A stretch of 64,000 nt of DNA from Rhizophlyctis rosea (lineage: Eukaryota > Chytridiomycota > Chytridiomycetes > Rhizophlyctidales > Rhizophlyctidaceae): NCBI GenBank assembly GCA_027596075.1, contig JADGJC010000149.1:1-64000 (forward strand), written 5' to 3'. The stretch's first letter is position 1; each line of letters opens with the position of its first letter. Positions 34,506-44,821 of this stretch are shown here, in pieces. The notes beneath the pieces were generated by a model. It had not been told where the DNA came from and searched no databases. It was given only the letters and a program-made list of their open reading frames with translations. A program made the position numbers and the translations under genes.

Positions 34506-35633
34506 GGCGAGATATACAGGGCGACTGGATGTGACACTAAAGCGTGGGGAAGGTAGTTGAGAGATGATACGGTAAGTTCAACTCTTGAAGAAGACGCTTT
34601 CAAATGCCTACACACTGCCATTTTTACACAACTTACCCGAGGAAATACGGCAAAAGGTCCTGATATGGACTGATGTTGGAATTACCCAATGCGAATCGTT
34701 ATGGGGGAGCCCAGAGACCATCCTACATATAGAAATCTTAGCCGCAGAGAAGGAAAAAGGGAATCGGATGGCATGACCTTGGCGTCCCTTGAGCTCCAAA
34801 AAGCGCAGCAACTCAACCTTAGAAAATTGGAGATTGTGGGCAAGGAAGGGGGTCACGTTGCAGGATTTTGACAGGTTTGACAGGTCGGGGCCAAATGGGA
34901 GGTGCCACACTGGCGCGGCCGGACGCGAGGGTCCAATTGAAATTGCGCCACTTCAGAGGAAAGGCTGACCATCAGTGGCCAAATGTATAGCATTGATAAG
35001 CTTGTATGAAGGTATGCTTCACTGACTAAAACGTAGACATCCTCCCTTTGCCTTCTGTCCATATAGAATCATCACCGAAGTGGGAATTGCAGCCCCATCC
35101 AACACAGCCCCGCGGAGTGATGCGAACGCTCTCTTGTTTCCCGTCAGCCCCAACCTCTTCCTCTTCTTTCTTTGAAATTCGGCATTACTTCAGTTCTATG
35201 CTACTCTGATACTATGTGGGCCCAGCTTGGGTACCCCTGTCGTCCTGCCTGAGCTGAATACTTGGCAGTCTTTCCAGCCTGAAAGCAAAGGGAGGTCGAA
35301 AGTAGGAATTGAGATGTATACACATCTGTCAGACACCATGTCGACCGGATCATTTCCGCCAAAAAGGACCCAACATTAGTAAACAAAAGATGTAAACAAA
35401 GCATAGTAACATGTGTGCAGCTGACATGGATGAAGATATGAACTAATACGAAAGTCTAGCAGGCTCCTCAGGAGATTTGGGTAACCAACATCAGACAGTC
35501 ATTCCTCCAAGAATGGAACGGGCTCCAAGCTGACAGTTTGCTACATTGCGGCACTTGTTGATACAATACATGACATCTTGCAATTGCGACTGCAATCTGT
35601 TTTCCCACCCAAGGCTTCAGCAAATCCAGGAGA
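34506..35633. other. Spacer with an orphan array-promoter cassette
   Basis: No supported gene. At 35367-35398 the stretch carries GGACCC followed by AGTAAACA and TGTAAACA. These match the upstream cassettes of the array genes, so a lost array copy or an unfound first exon may belong here. Confidence 0.4.
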
Positions 35634-36959
35634 TCAATCATCATCTATCACCACGACTCCATCAGGATCTTCTGTGTACCGCGCCTGGCTGCAGCTCGGG
35701 CCAGCTAGAGAAGCCTCTCCCTCATGCTTATGTTTTCCCTCGGCCTTCACGATCGCGAAAAGCGCTTTGCGCTCTTCTTGTGTGAAGGACGACCAAGTGC
35801 CGGCGACGGATTGAATGACCTGGTTTGATAGATGATTTACTTAATTGCTTCGATATGGATGTCTTCATAACCAATCTGACTCAACGGACCTGTGCTTTGC
35901 GAGATTTCTGCGCGCCAAATGATGAACTGGTGGATGGGTTGGCATTTGATGGTCCGGGATGCGAGATCTAATGTCGAAATCATTTAATGTGTATCAAAAC
36001 ATTCAAGTGTCCAATGTGGCCGCACCTGCTCATGTTTCATTTCAATGACGAGGGCGTCCGTTGGACTGACGGTATCCTCACGAAGTGGTGTAGTTGTTGA
36101 CGCTGTCATCAACGCCTGTCAGTAGTACCCATTTTCCGAAGGGTTGCCGAGTCGCCGATAATACCTTACCTTGCGGAGTCGTTAGCAGCGGTGATGATGT
36201 TCTCTGCTGCAAGGAGCGATATGTTTGTCCTTCAGATCAGGTATTCTCCCAGCAATGCGAAGGTTGCAGTCACCAGTCTGACTTTACCGGGGCTTGCATA
36301 TTTGAAGACGAGGGTTGCGTGGCGTTGGATGCGCTCAACTTCGTAGGAACTGTAGGAAGCCTGGTCGTTGTTGCCGATGTACGTCGCTGGGGACAATCTA
36401 CAAGATCTGTCAGGAATCTTCCACAGCGCACCAAATATTGTCACCTCAAAATGCCCTACATTGTGATAGTATCACGCCTACGCCCGTCTTTGCTTGCAAG
36501 TCTCTCGTCAACGACGTTGGATGTCATAGCAACTTCTCGCTTCCCTTCTGCACAAAAGCCGTGCTCTCGAATCGTCCAGAACTCCACCTGAATGGTGGAG
36601 CATGCCATTGCTCCCTCATGGGTAGCTTCACCCTCGACGTGCTCTGGGATGAGTTAACAAAACATCGGCCGTTGAACGTGGGTGTTGTCAATCCATCTTC
36701 CGCGAATGACAGTTGACTCTCCAGAACGTAAAATTGTTTCAGTCAGTTTAGTCACCCCGTCAACTGTAGCCTCCACGATCACACTATCCGCATCTTCTTT
36801 GCAAAGGACATTACTAATCGTGTCCAACTCGTAGATGCCTCCTTTTCCTACCGAGATGTAGCAGCTGAGACTGGATTCCATTCGCTCCGCCCGATATTCC
36901 GGAAGAGCATGACCATTGACTGTGACTTGGCAGCCGACCTCTTTTTCTTCGAAGTACAT
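35634..36959 (-). pseudogene. DUF7918-like array copy, pseudogene
   Basis: The start is MYFEEKEVGCQVTVNGHALP at 36959, clearly homologous to the other array starts. Exon 1 (36959-36460) is interrupted by an in-frame TAA at 36654-36656, just after GRWIDNTHVQRPM. The frame continues homologously beyond it, to VVDERLASKDGRRRDTITM. Exon 2 (36406-36288) ends in LVFKYASPG with the family's phase-1 donor. The acceptor of exon 3 appears lost, reading CTG where sister genes have CAG. The final exon is still readable, with VKAEGKHKHEGE and a DGVVVIDDD end, stop at 35634. Two lesions argue for a pseudogene rather than a sequencing error. Sister genes show what the intact exon order was. Confidence 0.75.
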
Positions 36960-37824
36960 CGTGATTGCAGGTGTCAGATGTGCAGGTGAAAAGTGATGGT
37001 AGTAATATGTGTTGCTGTGCAGGAGGCGAGGGAGGATGAGAGTTTTCTCTCGATGAACAAAGCCAGGCAAAACGAGTTGAATGGGTGGGAAACGTGTATC
37101 ATCCTCAGACTCCTGAGAGCGTGCACCGTCCGCAAACTCCTGAAACCTTTACATCACTTGGGGTCAAGAAGTCACGTTATCATTGCATGATCACACAGGC
37201 AGGTTTCAGGACAACGCGACGCGATGCAACCATGGCATGTGATGCTTCTTGGTTCCAAACACATGCCTTGAGCATCGCCAACCCGGATTCAAAGCAAACT
37301 GTTATTCTGAAAAAGCCATCTTATGATGAAACCCACAAAAAAGAGGTAGAACTCGACACATACTGTGATTCAACAGCAATCTATTTACATGGATGGGTTC
37401 ATGAGAACGTCCTATTGAACATGCCAATCAAAATTCCCTAAGGACGCCAGTGCATGGTACTCATATGTCATATGCGAAGCCTTATGCTCATATAGCGAAT
37501 GCCAAGGCGTCGGGCTGCACTGGGATTGATCTGTCACACCTGTTGCATGGACGCTGTTTTCAGGCCATCCATGTCAACAACTTCAACGATTGAAACCACT
37601 TGGAACTTTTCAACATCATGCAGTCCGACGTCGGGCATCTGTTCGCTCAGAGCATATAAGTCAGTGTTGCCCACATCTATAACTGACCAATCATTCACAT
37701 GAACATCCCCGTCCTCCCTCCCCCAATACATACACACTGCCAGTGCACGTGCAATGAATAGCAAACACCCGATTGAAATTGAGCTATTACATCATACACT
37801 GCATTGAACAACCACTGATGCCTT
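36960..37824. other. Spacer in the array
   Basis: It separates the pseudogene start from the next relic. A 118-codon plus-strand frame (37085-37441) has no motif and no support. Confidence 0.4.
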
Positions 37825-38428
37825 TCAATGATCGTACAGCACCATAACTCCATCCACATCTAGAGTGAATCTCACCTTCTTCCAGCTGGATCCCGCGGTC
37901 AATTTGTCATCCTTCTCTCATTTGGGAGCTTTTTCCGGCTTGATGATCAAGATTCTCGCGCGCTGGTCGGCCAAAAAGGAGTCCCAAGAATCCATGAAGG
38001 AGGTCACCAGCCAAGTACCAAAAGAAGTAGTCAAAAAGATGAACTTCCTGCGCCAGCTAACTTGAAGAGCCGGCGAGGGCATACCTGATCATTCTGTGAA
38101 CATTGCGCAATGGGGGATGCATTAGAAGAGGGAGGGTATGAAGTGTCGGCTTGCGAGAACTACTGCCGAATATGGATCAGTCACGGGGAGCTTTCACTAT
38201 CTTTGGCCGGGCAGCAAGGTTTCGTACCTCATCGCGAATACTTGTGAAAGACGCCCGCATTGGTTGAGCCAATGGTTGCATTCCGCTCATCTTGTGAAGC
38301 TGGTAATGCTTCGATGAGCTGCATGCTAAACTTATTCCGTGTGCAAATTATGATACCTATGTCAATCGCGCTGGATGCTCTTCCACAACGCTTGATAAGG
38401 ATGTGATACCTTGCGCTCTAAGGACGTC
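37825..38428 (-). pseudogene. 5'-less relic of a DUF7918-like array copy
   Basis: Only the downstream exons are recognisable. An exon-3 remnant at 38411-38428 codes DVLRAQG, matching D(I/L)LEAQG of the sisters. A last-exon remnant ends at the stop at 37825 (a WKKVRFTLDVDGVMVL-type end). The last exon contains an in-frame TGA at 37918-37920, at the spot where sisters have the second psi-K-x-E site. Exons 1 and 2, which encode the N-terminal domain, are absent, and no start is visible. It explains why the spacing between array copies at 36959 and 40122 is larger than elsewhere. Confidence 0.65.
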
Positions 38429-38793
38429 CAAAGGGTTCATTGATGACCGTCATGCCATCGATTGAACATATCATACACGGGATGCGCCTTCCAAACCTTT
38501 TAGGGTGAACGGGCCGTCATCGTAAGCAGCTAGGGAGATCTACTTCAGTAACGAGCGAGTTTGGGTTGTACGGCGACACACATGTGACATTTGTGACATT
38601 TCTGAGGTTATGTTCAATGGCCACTTATGCCGTTGCTACGGTCGGGCGATTGCCAGGGGACGAGTGATATTCCCATTGTGTGGATCGGAAAGGGGTGATG
38701 GCCCTTGAATGGTATGCATTATCTACCTAACCCATTCACGATAGTAATATGCCTGATTGGCAGAAACACCTCGATATACAACCTAATGAGCAT

Positions 38794-38952
38794 CTAATCA
38801 TCTTCCAAAACAATCACCCCATCATCATCTTCCCTGAATCGCGCCTTCTTTCGACTTGGCCTAGCATCATCTTCCCTCTCCTCCCGCTTGACATTCCCCT
38901 CGAACTTGATCATTGATAACAGTTTTGCGCGTTCTTCCGGGGAGGCGGACGC
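38794..38952 (-). pseudogene. Untranslated family tail behind the TGA of the 40122 copy
   Basis: An in-frame continuation after TGA 38953-38955 encodes SPEERAKLLSMIKFEG, then NVKRE, PSRKKARF and DGVIVLEDD, ending at TAG (38794). It is well preserved, which suggests the nonsense change is recent, or is an error in the sequence. Confidence 0.6.
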
Positions 38953-40122
38953 TCAGGAGGTGGAGATGACGTTGATTGCCTTTTTGCCGCAAGAGGTGTG
39001 GGCGTGATGTTAGTGGGCTGGCAAGTAGCGGCCATGTGTGCCAAACACTTTACTTGGTCTAGCTCTGTACGCTCTTCTGCAGTACCGACATGGGGTTCCT
39101 GTTTTCCCGAAGGTCATTGAGGGATATTGACTATTTGTAAGGGCGACCGTTGGTTTTACGTACCTGTTGGTGCTCAAATTTGATAGGCCCCAGAATCCTA
39201 TCAGTGGTCGGACTGGCAGTAGCAGAGCGCTTGGTTCTGTTGGGTTCAGCTGGGTTTCGAGGTAGTATCAGCAGAAGTTGTGGGCAGAGATTTCTGATCA
39301 ATGTGTACCTTCATCTGTCTGGTTTTGCGCGGGAGTCAAGCTGCTTGGGATGATATCTTGTGCTTCAAGGATGTCTGATAACGTTTCAAGGATGGGGACT
39401 CCACGTTAGTACGGCATCAGTTGGCTGAATCAACATAACGGCTTACGACGACTTGCATAAATAAACTTGAACGTTACATAGCATTCAATCCTATCGCACG
39501 TACGACTCCTTAGCCCCTTGTTCGCGACAGTTGCTGGTGGACTTGACCTTCAAGTGGGCATTTACATGACTCAGATACGCTCAACAACCAATTGGAACTC
39601 AACCTCTTACAGTGATAACGTATCGAGCAATCGTCCGCCCTTCTTGACTGCTCGCTCATCTACTGTGGTCGCAAGCGTCTTTGCCTCTGCCGTCTTCTCG
39701 AACTCAGGTCCTTGAAGACGAGCTTTCCAGACTGACACGCAAATAGTGGACAAAGTTGAAGGTTCTCCGCTGGATTCGTAATTCTCCTCCCGTTGTGAAG
39801 CGAGTCGACCAAATTGTAGGCGTTGGAGAGTGGTGGCATTCAACCATCGGCCGCATATCATGGATGTTTGTCCCTGAGGTAAATGTTTTGCCGAAATGTT
39901 CGGGTGCCGACCATCAAGCTTCAAAAGTTTCAAAATGCCACCCAACATATGCTCGTCTGTAGTTGGGTATCCGTCATTCGTTATCGACACTTCATAATAT
40001 GAGCCCGCTTCCACCGCAAGCCAGCAGGTCATAGTGTCGCCGTCAACTTCAACCTGGTACTCCGGTAAGGGTTGCCCGTCAACAAACACCTCACAGCGAA
40101 TCTTCTTCTCTTCGTGATACAT
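38953..40122 (-). CDS. DUF7918-like array copy, C-terminally truncated
   Basis: Exons 40122-39611, 39508-39447, 39374-39309, 39249-39164, 39098-39054, then a sixth from 38979. It starts MYHEEKKIRCEVFVDGQPLP. The N-terminal domain carries LPEYQVEVDGDTMTCWLAVE, ICGRWLNATTLQRLQFGRL and DERAVKKGGRLLDTL, a beta-rich fungal domain of unknown role. Intron phases (2,1,1,0,0) are those of the sisters. In exon 6 the frame meets TGA at 38953-38955 after eight codons (265 residues total). The family tail lies just beyond in the same frame, to a stop at 38794 (IKFEGNVKREERED, then DDGVIVLEDD). So the tail is probably lost by a nonsense change. Whether the shortened protein works is unknown. Confidence 0.6.
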
Positions 40123-40992
40123 GATGGTAACATGTGATGGTATGTAATGGCAAAGGAAGGTACAGTTTGAACGTGAGAGGAAACAGCCATTGCGGAGTGG
40201 AGGTTTGAAACGACGGGAAAGTGGCAAGGCTTTGAGTTTGGAGAATGTTTCATAGAATGGATATGTGACCAGGGTTCAATTTCCGTATGGACCCTGGCGC
40301 CACATCAGCTACTTCAAAGCTGCTTGTAAACGTTCCCGCGTGAACAATCAAAGTTCCTCCTCTCATCGTCCCATTTTCCATCCATATCTCCATCAAGCCC
40401 ACTAATGTCCGTTTCGTCAAGCACAACGAATGAACTTCGCTCTCTTACTCACCCATCCTTCCCCCTCTTCATTTCCAAACGACCCCTAGCCTCCTTTCCG
40501 CATTTTCCCCACTCCGTCGGATTACATTCCGCATGGAAACACCTCGAAAGTTACACCACCAGTGAGAAGTATAGAAATGTATTGGTCGCTTTCAGACATA
40601 CATGTATGGAGGGCTCGGGGAGGGCTGACCAAAATTTCCCGGCCCAATTTCCTAAGTGAGCGCGGGGGTTGAAAGGGCTAAAACGCGGATACATGTATAT
40701 CTGAAGACGACCATTGGTAAAGATCGCAAGAGCTAAGCCTTGTCTGCAGACACGTGTTGAAGGGACCGAAACTTCAAACTTGCCACCCGTCCCCCCGTGG
40801 GAATTGTGGTGTGATGATCTTCATTCACCATGATGCACATTTCCAGATGGGCCCCATAGCGCACAGAGTAAGGAACCACACATCTAATGTACAACCTTAA
40901 ATTTCTTATGTTTTCGAAGAAGGCCACCACATGAAACTGAAAGCCTCGCGATTCCTGCCACCATATTTATAACTAAACATCTGCAAAGCCAT
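40123..40992. other. Spacer: upstream region of the 40122 copy
   Basis: 5' flank of the copy starting at 40122, and 3' flank of the next. It contains the shared upstream cassette (40288-40331). No gene. Confidence 0.5.
40288..40331 (-). promoter_or_regulatory. Shared upstream cassette with TGTAAAC box
   Basis: GGACCCTGGCGCCA followed about 35 bp later by TGTAAAC, ending 203 bp upstream of the ATG at 40122. It is the same order as before the sister genes. TGTAAACA fits the forkhead-factor core; binding is inference. Confidence 0.5.
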
Positions 40993-42323
40993 TCAATCAT
41001 CCTCCAATATCAGCGACCCGTCAGCATCCACCGTATACCTGACCCACTGTTGGCTACGGCCCGCCATCGATTCGTCCTCTCTCTCTGGCTTAACTTCATC
41101 CTCGGGCTTAACATTCGCCCACACTCTTGCACGCACTGCTGGTGGGAGGTTCTGCAATTCTTTGGAAAGATTGCTTACCATCTAATGAAATACAGGGATT
41201 GTCAATGTTGTTTCGAGACATTCAACACCGAATCATTCCCTTACCTGATCTTCATCTTGGACTTGGCGTGGTGCAGATGAATTATTGGGAGGGCGCGGAT
41301 TTGACGGTCCCGCTTGCGGCGTCTGTGCACAGATTTGCAATCAATCATGAAGAGTCTTTTTTTGAATACGAGAATGCTTTGTACCTCTTTACGTCGTCTT
41401 TTGAGGGGCCTCTCCTCAATCAAACCAACCGTTGTTTCGCGGTATGAAGAAGTTTCCGCATCTGCCATGCCGGTATTTGGTTGCTATTTTCCATATTGAG
41501 CAGCGGCAGTCCGATGTTTGTTCTCACCGTCGCCATTTTCTTCCACTTCCGACAAAGAGGGTATGGTTCCTTGCGCTATAAGCAGGTCTGGTGGTTCCGC
41601 TTGTAAATCGTTTGACAATTGCACCAGGTAGTAGCAAGACTCTTACCGCGGGTGGCGTACTTGAAAAGAAAAGTGAGGTACAGCTTTTGGTTCTCACAGT
41701 ACCAATCCTCATTCTCTGAATCGACAGCCGTGGGTGGATCCAATCTGCTTTTACATGTAAGTTCAATAACAGGAGAGAACAAATCAAAACTCATATGGTC
41801 GTCTTACGTACGTGATCAAGGTATCAAGGGTGCGACCATCCTCCTTGGCCTCCCTTTCGTTGATGACAGGCGAAACTGTCACTTGATCATAGGCTTCTCT
41901 TTCTGATGCGCACTGGTACCAGCGAGCTGTCCATATTTCTACACGTACAGTAGACAGAGCACCGGCTTTCCCTTCCCCCCTCTCGCTGTCATCATCGTCC
42001 GAGATAGTGGTGAAACGATTGAACCTCGCCAATTGGAGGCGTTTATCATCGAGCCACTTGCCCTTGAACGTGATTTTCTCGTTGTACTTTGGCTCTTGTC
42101 GGGAAAATTTGACGTTGCCATCAATAATCGGTAAGGCGGCTAGGCTTTTGCTGGGGTTTGTGGTTGGATATCCCTTGTTGACTACCGTTATTTCGAAAGC
42201 CTCTCCATGTTCGGCTGGGATCCAGCAGGTGATAGTGGAGCGGCTGACTTTGGTCTGGTATTCCGGTAGGGCTTGCCCGTTGACTGTCACTTGACAGGCA
42301 ATTTTCTTCCCCTCGTGGTACAT
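40993..42323 (-). CDS. DUF7918-like array protein, intact copy
   Basis: Six exons (42323-41812, 41744-41647, 41587-41528, 41461-41385, 41322-41245, 41181-40993) close at 337 residues with phases 2,1,1,0,0. The start MYHEGKKIACQVTVNGQALP is shared with the sisters. The N-terminal domain includes LPEYQTKVSRSTITCWIPAE and FKGKWLDDKRLQLARFNRF. It is followed by an acidic DDDDSERGE loop, VRVEIWTARW and NEREAKEDGRTLDTL. Exon 2 opens LDPPTAVDSENED and ends TFLFKYATRG. The tail has two back-to-back psi-K-x-E sites (VKPEDEVKPE) and ends DADGSLILEDD, like a SUMO-interacting motif. Fungal DUF7918 proteins have no assigned function. KRRRKE in exon 4 could be a nuclear signal. Confidence 0.75.
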
Positions 42324-42844
42324 TATGTGCTGGGTTTTGACTTTTGAGAGAGGGTTGGCCGGCAACCACCGGGGGAAAACTGGAAAAGAGTAAGGGGAGA
42401 AAATAGAAACAAAAAAAGCGGCTTTGGGGTGTGTGCGACTTGAGCCGCATGGCGCTATGTCATATGTGCGGATCAGTGGGATCTTGTGCGGGATCAGAAG
42501 TGTCAAATGTGTCAAAAGTCCCACATGGACCCTGACGCCAGCACTACCAAGCCACATGTAAACAACCTTGTAAACAATTTAAATTCGAGTAACCTCTCGT
42601 CTTTTCTTCCTCCATCACAGGCTTCTGTTACTGTGGAGCACAATCATACGGCAATACCAATGCTCGTCGAGGTCACATTTGTACTTCAAGAAATTACGTA
42701 CCAAGGCGGTTGTGTTGCTTGGTGAAAGCATGAAACTGCATTTGATCGACTCATATGTACAAGAATGTGCTCAAAAAAACGGCTTTCTAACCTTTGTTTG
42801 AGACCCAACTCATTCGAATACCCTACGTCATGGCTGCTAGCTAT
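42324..42844. other. Spacer: upstream region of the 42323 copy
   Basis: Contains the cassette at 42527-42576. No gene is seen. Confidence 0.5.
42527..42576 (-). promoter_or_regulatory. Shared upstream cassette with two TGTAAACA boxes
   Basis: GGACCCTGACGCCA, then CCACATGTAAACAACC and a second TGTAAACA (42557-42564 and 42569-42576), about 234-250 bp upstream of the ATG at 42323. Nearly the same sequence precedes the copies at 44103 and 46291. Confidence 0.55.
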
Positions 42845-44103
42845 CTAGTCATCCTCCAAAACCACTACTCCATCCGCATCCTCCACATATTTCACCTTCT
42901 TGCGGCTAGGTCCCGTGTTTGACTCCTCATCTCCCTCCCGCTTGACACCATCCTCGCCTTTGACGATCGCCAACAGTCGCGCCCGCGCTGCTGCGGACAT
43001 TGTCGACAACGCATCAGAAACGGTGTCGAAGAACTAGTTTCGGTGGGTGGAAGAGATTTATTAATGTTGTGCGCTTAAGATTGTATATTGATTTTGCGTT
43101 GTGCGGGGATGCCAGCCATTACCTGATCCTGATTTTGTGAGGACGGTCCACTCGAGGGATCGGGGTCGGATGGTCCGGCTTGGGATATCTAGATGCAATT
43201 CTGCGTTGGTATGATGCGATCATTTGATGCACGCCGCATCTGCATGTACCTTCTTTTTCTGTCTGGCATTGCGCCCACCAAATTTCGGTCCGACTGTTGC
43301 GTCACGGATGGAAGCGTTTTGCGAAGCTATGGGTGGATGAGCTGATCATCATATGGGTGCCGGGACAAGTGGTAGAGTCTGTTCGGCTCTCTCACCGTCG
43401 GATCGATTCATCTCATCATCGGGTGAGACGGGTATAATGTCTTGTGCCGCAAGTATATCTGATGACCGAACATGTAAGATTTTTGCTCATCAACGCAGGT
43501 TTATTGACAGTGGCGATTATTTCAATTTACCTCGACTAGGGTATCTGAACACAAATGTCATGCAATGTCCAATGTCGTCGCATGGTTGTTGTCCACCATC
43601 CTTCTCTATGGCTGTGGCTGAACCTAAGCTTTTCGGCCAAAGCAAGAGGATGAGCTAAGGCGACTTAGCCTTTTGATCGAAATTCCATACGTTGTCAAGG
43701 TAACGCGCATTGCGCCATTTTTCTTCACATCTCTTTCGTCAACGAGGGTAGATGTCGTGCTGGTTTGCTGAGATGACTGCTCCGTGATTTGCCCGATGCG
43801 ACGCACTTTTGAGATATCGATGCGAATGGTGGACAAAGCGGATGCGTTTGTGTCAGGAAGGTGCTCTGCTTTACATTCTGTGGTAAGTCGCCCGAACGCT
43901 AAACGCTGTATAGTGGTAGGAGAGATCCATTTGCCCTGGATTGTTTCGAAACCTTCATTGAGTAACGCTATTTCGTAGGTCTTGCTTTCCTCTGCCGGAA
44001 TATAGCAGCTGATAGTCGACCCATCGACTTCAACCTGGTATTCAGGCAATGGTTGTCCATCGACGACTACTTCGCATCGGATCTTATGCTCTTCGTAGAA
44101 CAT
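42845..44103 (-). CDS. DUF7918-like array protein, intact copy
   Basis: Six exons (44103-43691, 43628-43531, 43458-43396, 43326-43250, 43188-43123, 43033-42845) close at 301 residues, phases 2,1,1,0,0. It starts MFYEEHKIRCEVVVDGQPLP. The domain reads LPEYQVEVDGSTISCYIPAE, then IQGKWISPTTIQRLAFGRL, IRIDISKVRR and DERDVKKNGAMRVTLTT. It lacks the middle insertion found in the sisters, so exon 1 is about 100 nt shorter. Exon 2 uses a less typical acceptor (CGAAAAG) and ends TFVFRYPSRG. The last exon is 189 nt, the same as in the 42323 copy. Its tail is VKGEDGVKRE, a basic PSRKKVKY patch and DADGVVVLEDD. Nuclear location and SUMO interplay are inferences; no enzyme motif is visible. Confidence 0.72.
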
Positions 44104-44821
44104 TATGAATTTATGGCGCGGCTGGAAACTGTGGAAGGAAGTTTCGCGGTGAAGGCAGCGGGAATATTGAGCTTAAAAAGTTGAAGAGACTCAGGCGCGG
44201 CAGCGGAGCATCTGCATGCTTATCTGAAACGGTGGGAAGTGGATGACAGTGAGTGTGCGTGAGAAAAGGTTTCAGGAGCTGCCTTGCAAAGACCCTGGAA
44301 CCCCACCAAAGCCACATGTAAACAACTGTTGCATTGTAAACAACAAAAGCCCCAGAACATGCAATATTTGCCGGTCGGTGATCAGGCCACTGTCGACATT
44401 TCGTCCATCCCGCCCTCCCAATCCCAGTCAATCCCTCCAGCACCACTGAAGATACTCCCAACCAACCAATCATACATGGCCTCCTTTCCCAGATCCTCCA
44501 CCTCATTGAAGCGATTCCGCAAGTAAAACTTCAAGAAAGTCAGGAATACGATTTTATATCCCAGTTATGCGCAAGCACTTGTTTTCGAACCACATGTGTG
44601 GTTAAAATTGAAACTTGGCTCACATTCGCTGCCGTGAAAGTGTTTTCGTGATAATCTACATTCGCCATATATGCACGTTTCCAGTGACAGAGTAAGGGAC
44701 CATGGGTGAAAAAGTCTAATGCTCGAGTTCTTTTGTCTTCAAAAAGGAGGCAAACACAAGAACTGCAAACATTACAAGCGTCGGGCACCAGACTCTACGC
44801 TGCAAAACCGTTAAGGCCATC
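44104..44821. other. Spacer: upstream region of the 44103 copy
   Basis: Contains the cassette at 44291-44342. No gene is seen. Confidence 0.5.
44291..44342 (-). promoter_or_regulatory. Shared upstream cassette with two TGTAAACA boxes
   Basis: GACCCTGG, then GCCACATGTAAACAAC (TGTAAACA at 44317-44324) and a second TGTAAACA at 44335-44342. It lies about 214-232 bp upstream of the ATG at 44103. Confidence 0.55.
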
